Below, in pieces: positions 63,986 through 64,000 of a stretch of DNA of 64,000 bases (the stretch's first letter is position 1; each line of letters starts with the position of its first letter). Source of the DNA: JABWBD01 sp040768665 (GTDB lineage Bacteria; Planctomycetota; Planctomycetia; Pirellulales; Thermoguttaceae); contig JAXGMN010000057.1 in NCBI GenBank assembly GCA_040768665.1, positions 16,111-80,110 of the forward strand, written 5' to 3'. A program made the position numbers and the translations under genes. The notes beneath the pieces are model-generated. The model had not been told where the DNA came from and searched no databases. It saw only the letters and a program-made list of their open reading frames with translations.

Positions 63986-64000
63986 GAGCAGCGAAGTAAG

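Larger units (their letters stand above)
62969..64000. other. long intergenic region at the right edge
   Basis: A region of 1032 bp with no credible protein gene. It holds the upstream region of the giant protein (minus), a 22-G run at 63387-63408, and a right-facing promoter, boxA-like sequence and hairpin at 63836-63985 (listed separately). A short frame crossing the G-run encodes poly-Gly and is not believed. What the right-facing promoter transcribes is beyond the window. Confidence 0.5.

Noticed and set aside
63933..64000. A CRISPR array called outright
   Set aside because: Only one repeat-like unit is visible and no cas gene is in the window, so it is reported as a leader-like signal only.

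Overview
The window reads as a high-GC chromosome segment of a planctomycete, probably Pirellulales-like. The pointers are an N-terminal surface-protein motif (LEALEHRQLLS) in a giant secreted protein, a DUF1570-type protein, Tat-like hypothetical proteins, a STAND/WD40 protein, several small palindromic elements, and extended exopolysaccharide genes. Taxonomy is inferred from these features only.

Left part (1-16.3 kb). A large STAND-type NTPase (DUF4062, P-loop ATPase, WD40) runs off the left edge on the minus strand. Next come an ACT-domain protein with a benzoate-CoA-ligase-like enzyme, a Gly/Met-rich membrane protein, TrpB2, an M28 peptidase with two PDZ domains, MutY, pterin dehydratase, a SlyX-like protein, a lone receiver domain, then purH, trpC and a signal-peptide protein. 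Small inverted-repeat elements lie between these genes. One at 3.7 kb has clear flanking direct repeats.

Middle (16.3-34.1 kb). A rhamnose module (RhaT transporter plus an alpha-L-rhamnosidase-like gene) is broken by two single-base frame disruptions. A TetR-controlled ABC export operon follows (TetR, HlyD-type fusion protein, two ATPases, two permeases), with palindromic candidate operators before the regulator and before the fusion protein. Then comes a minus-strand run: HD protein, an unknown enzyme coupled to a DJ-1/PfpI protein, DUF1570 protein and gamma-glutamyltranspeptidase. A radical SAM protein closes the section.

Right part (34.1-57.2 kb). This is a polysaccharide locus. An initiating sugar-phosphate transferase, a WecG/TagA transferase and an NAD-dependent sugar epimerase/dehydratase lie on the minus strand. 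A Wzz/BY-kinase-like protein with degenerate nucleotide-binding motifs and a GT2 enzyme lie on the plus strand. A compact 14-gene minus-strand run encodes Wzy, Wzx, five glycosyltransferases, an epimerase, a Gfo/Idh oxidoreductase, an FkbM methyltransferase and four sulfotransferase-like proteins. The content suggests a sulfated, methylated surface polysaccharide made by a Wzx/Wzy route.

Right edge (57.5-64 kb). A secreted protein of about 1800 residues carries a glycosidase-like domain and three tandem repeats of about 245 residues. Its upstream region contains a 22-G homopolymer. The last 170 bases hold a sigma70-like promoter, a boxA-like sequence and a perfect 10-bp hairpin, which resembles the leader of a CRISPR array or an rRNA operon lying beyond the window.
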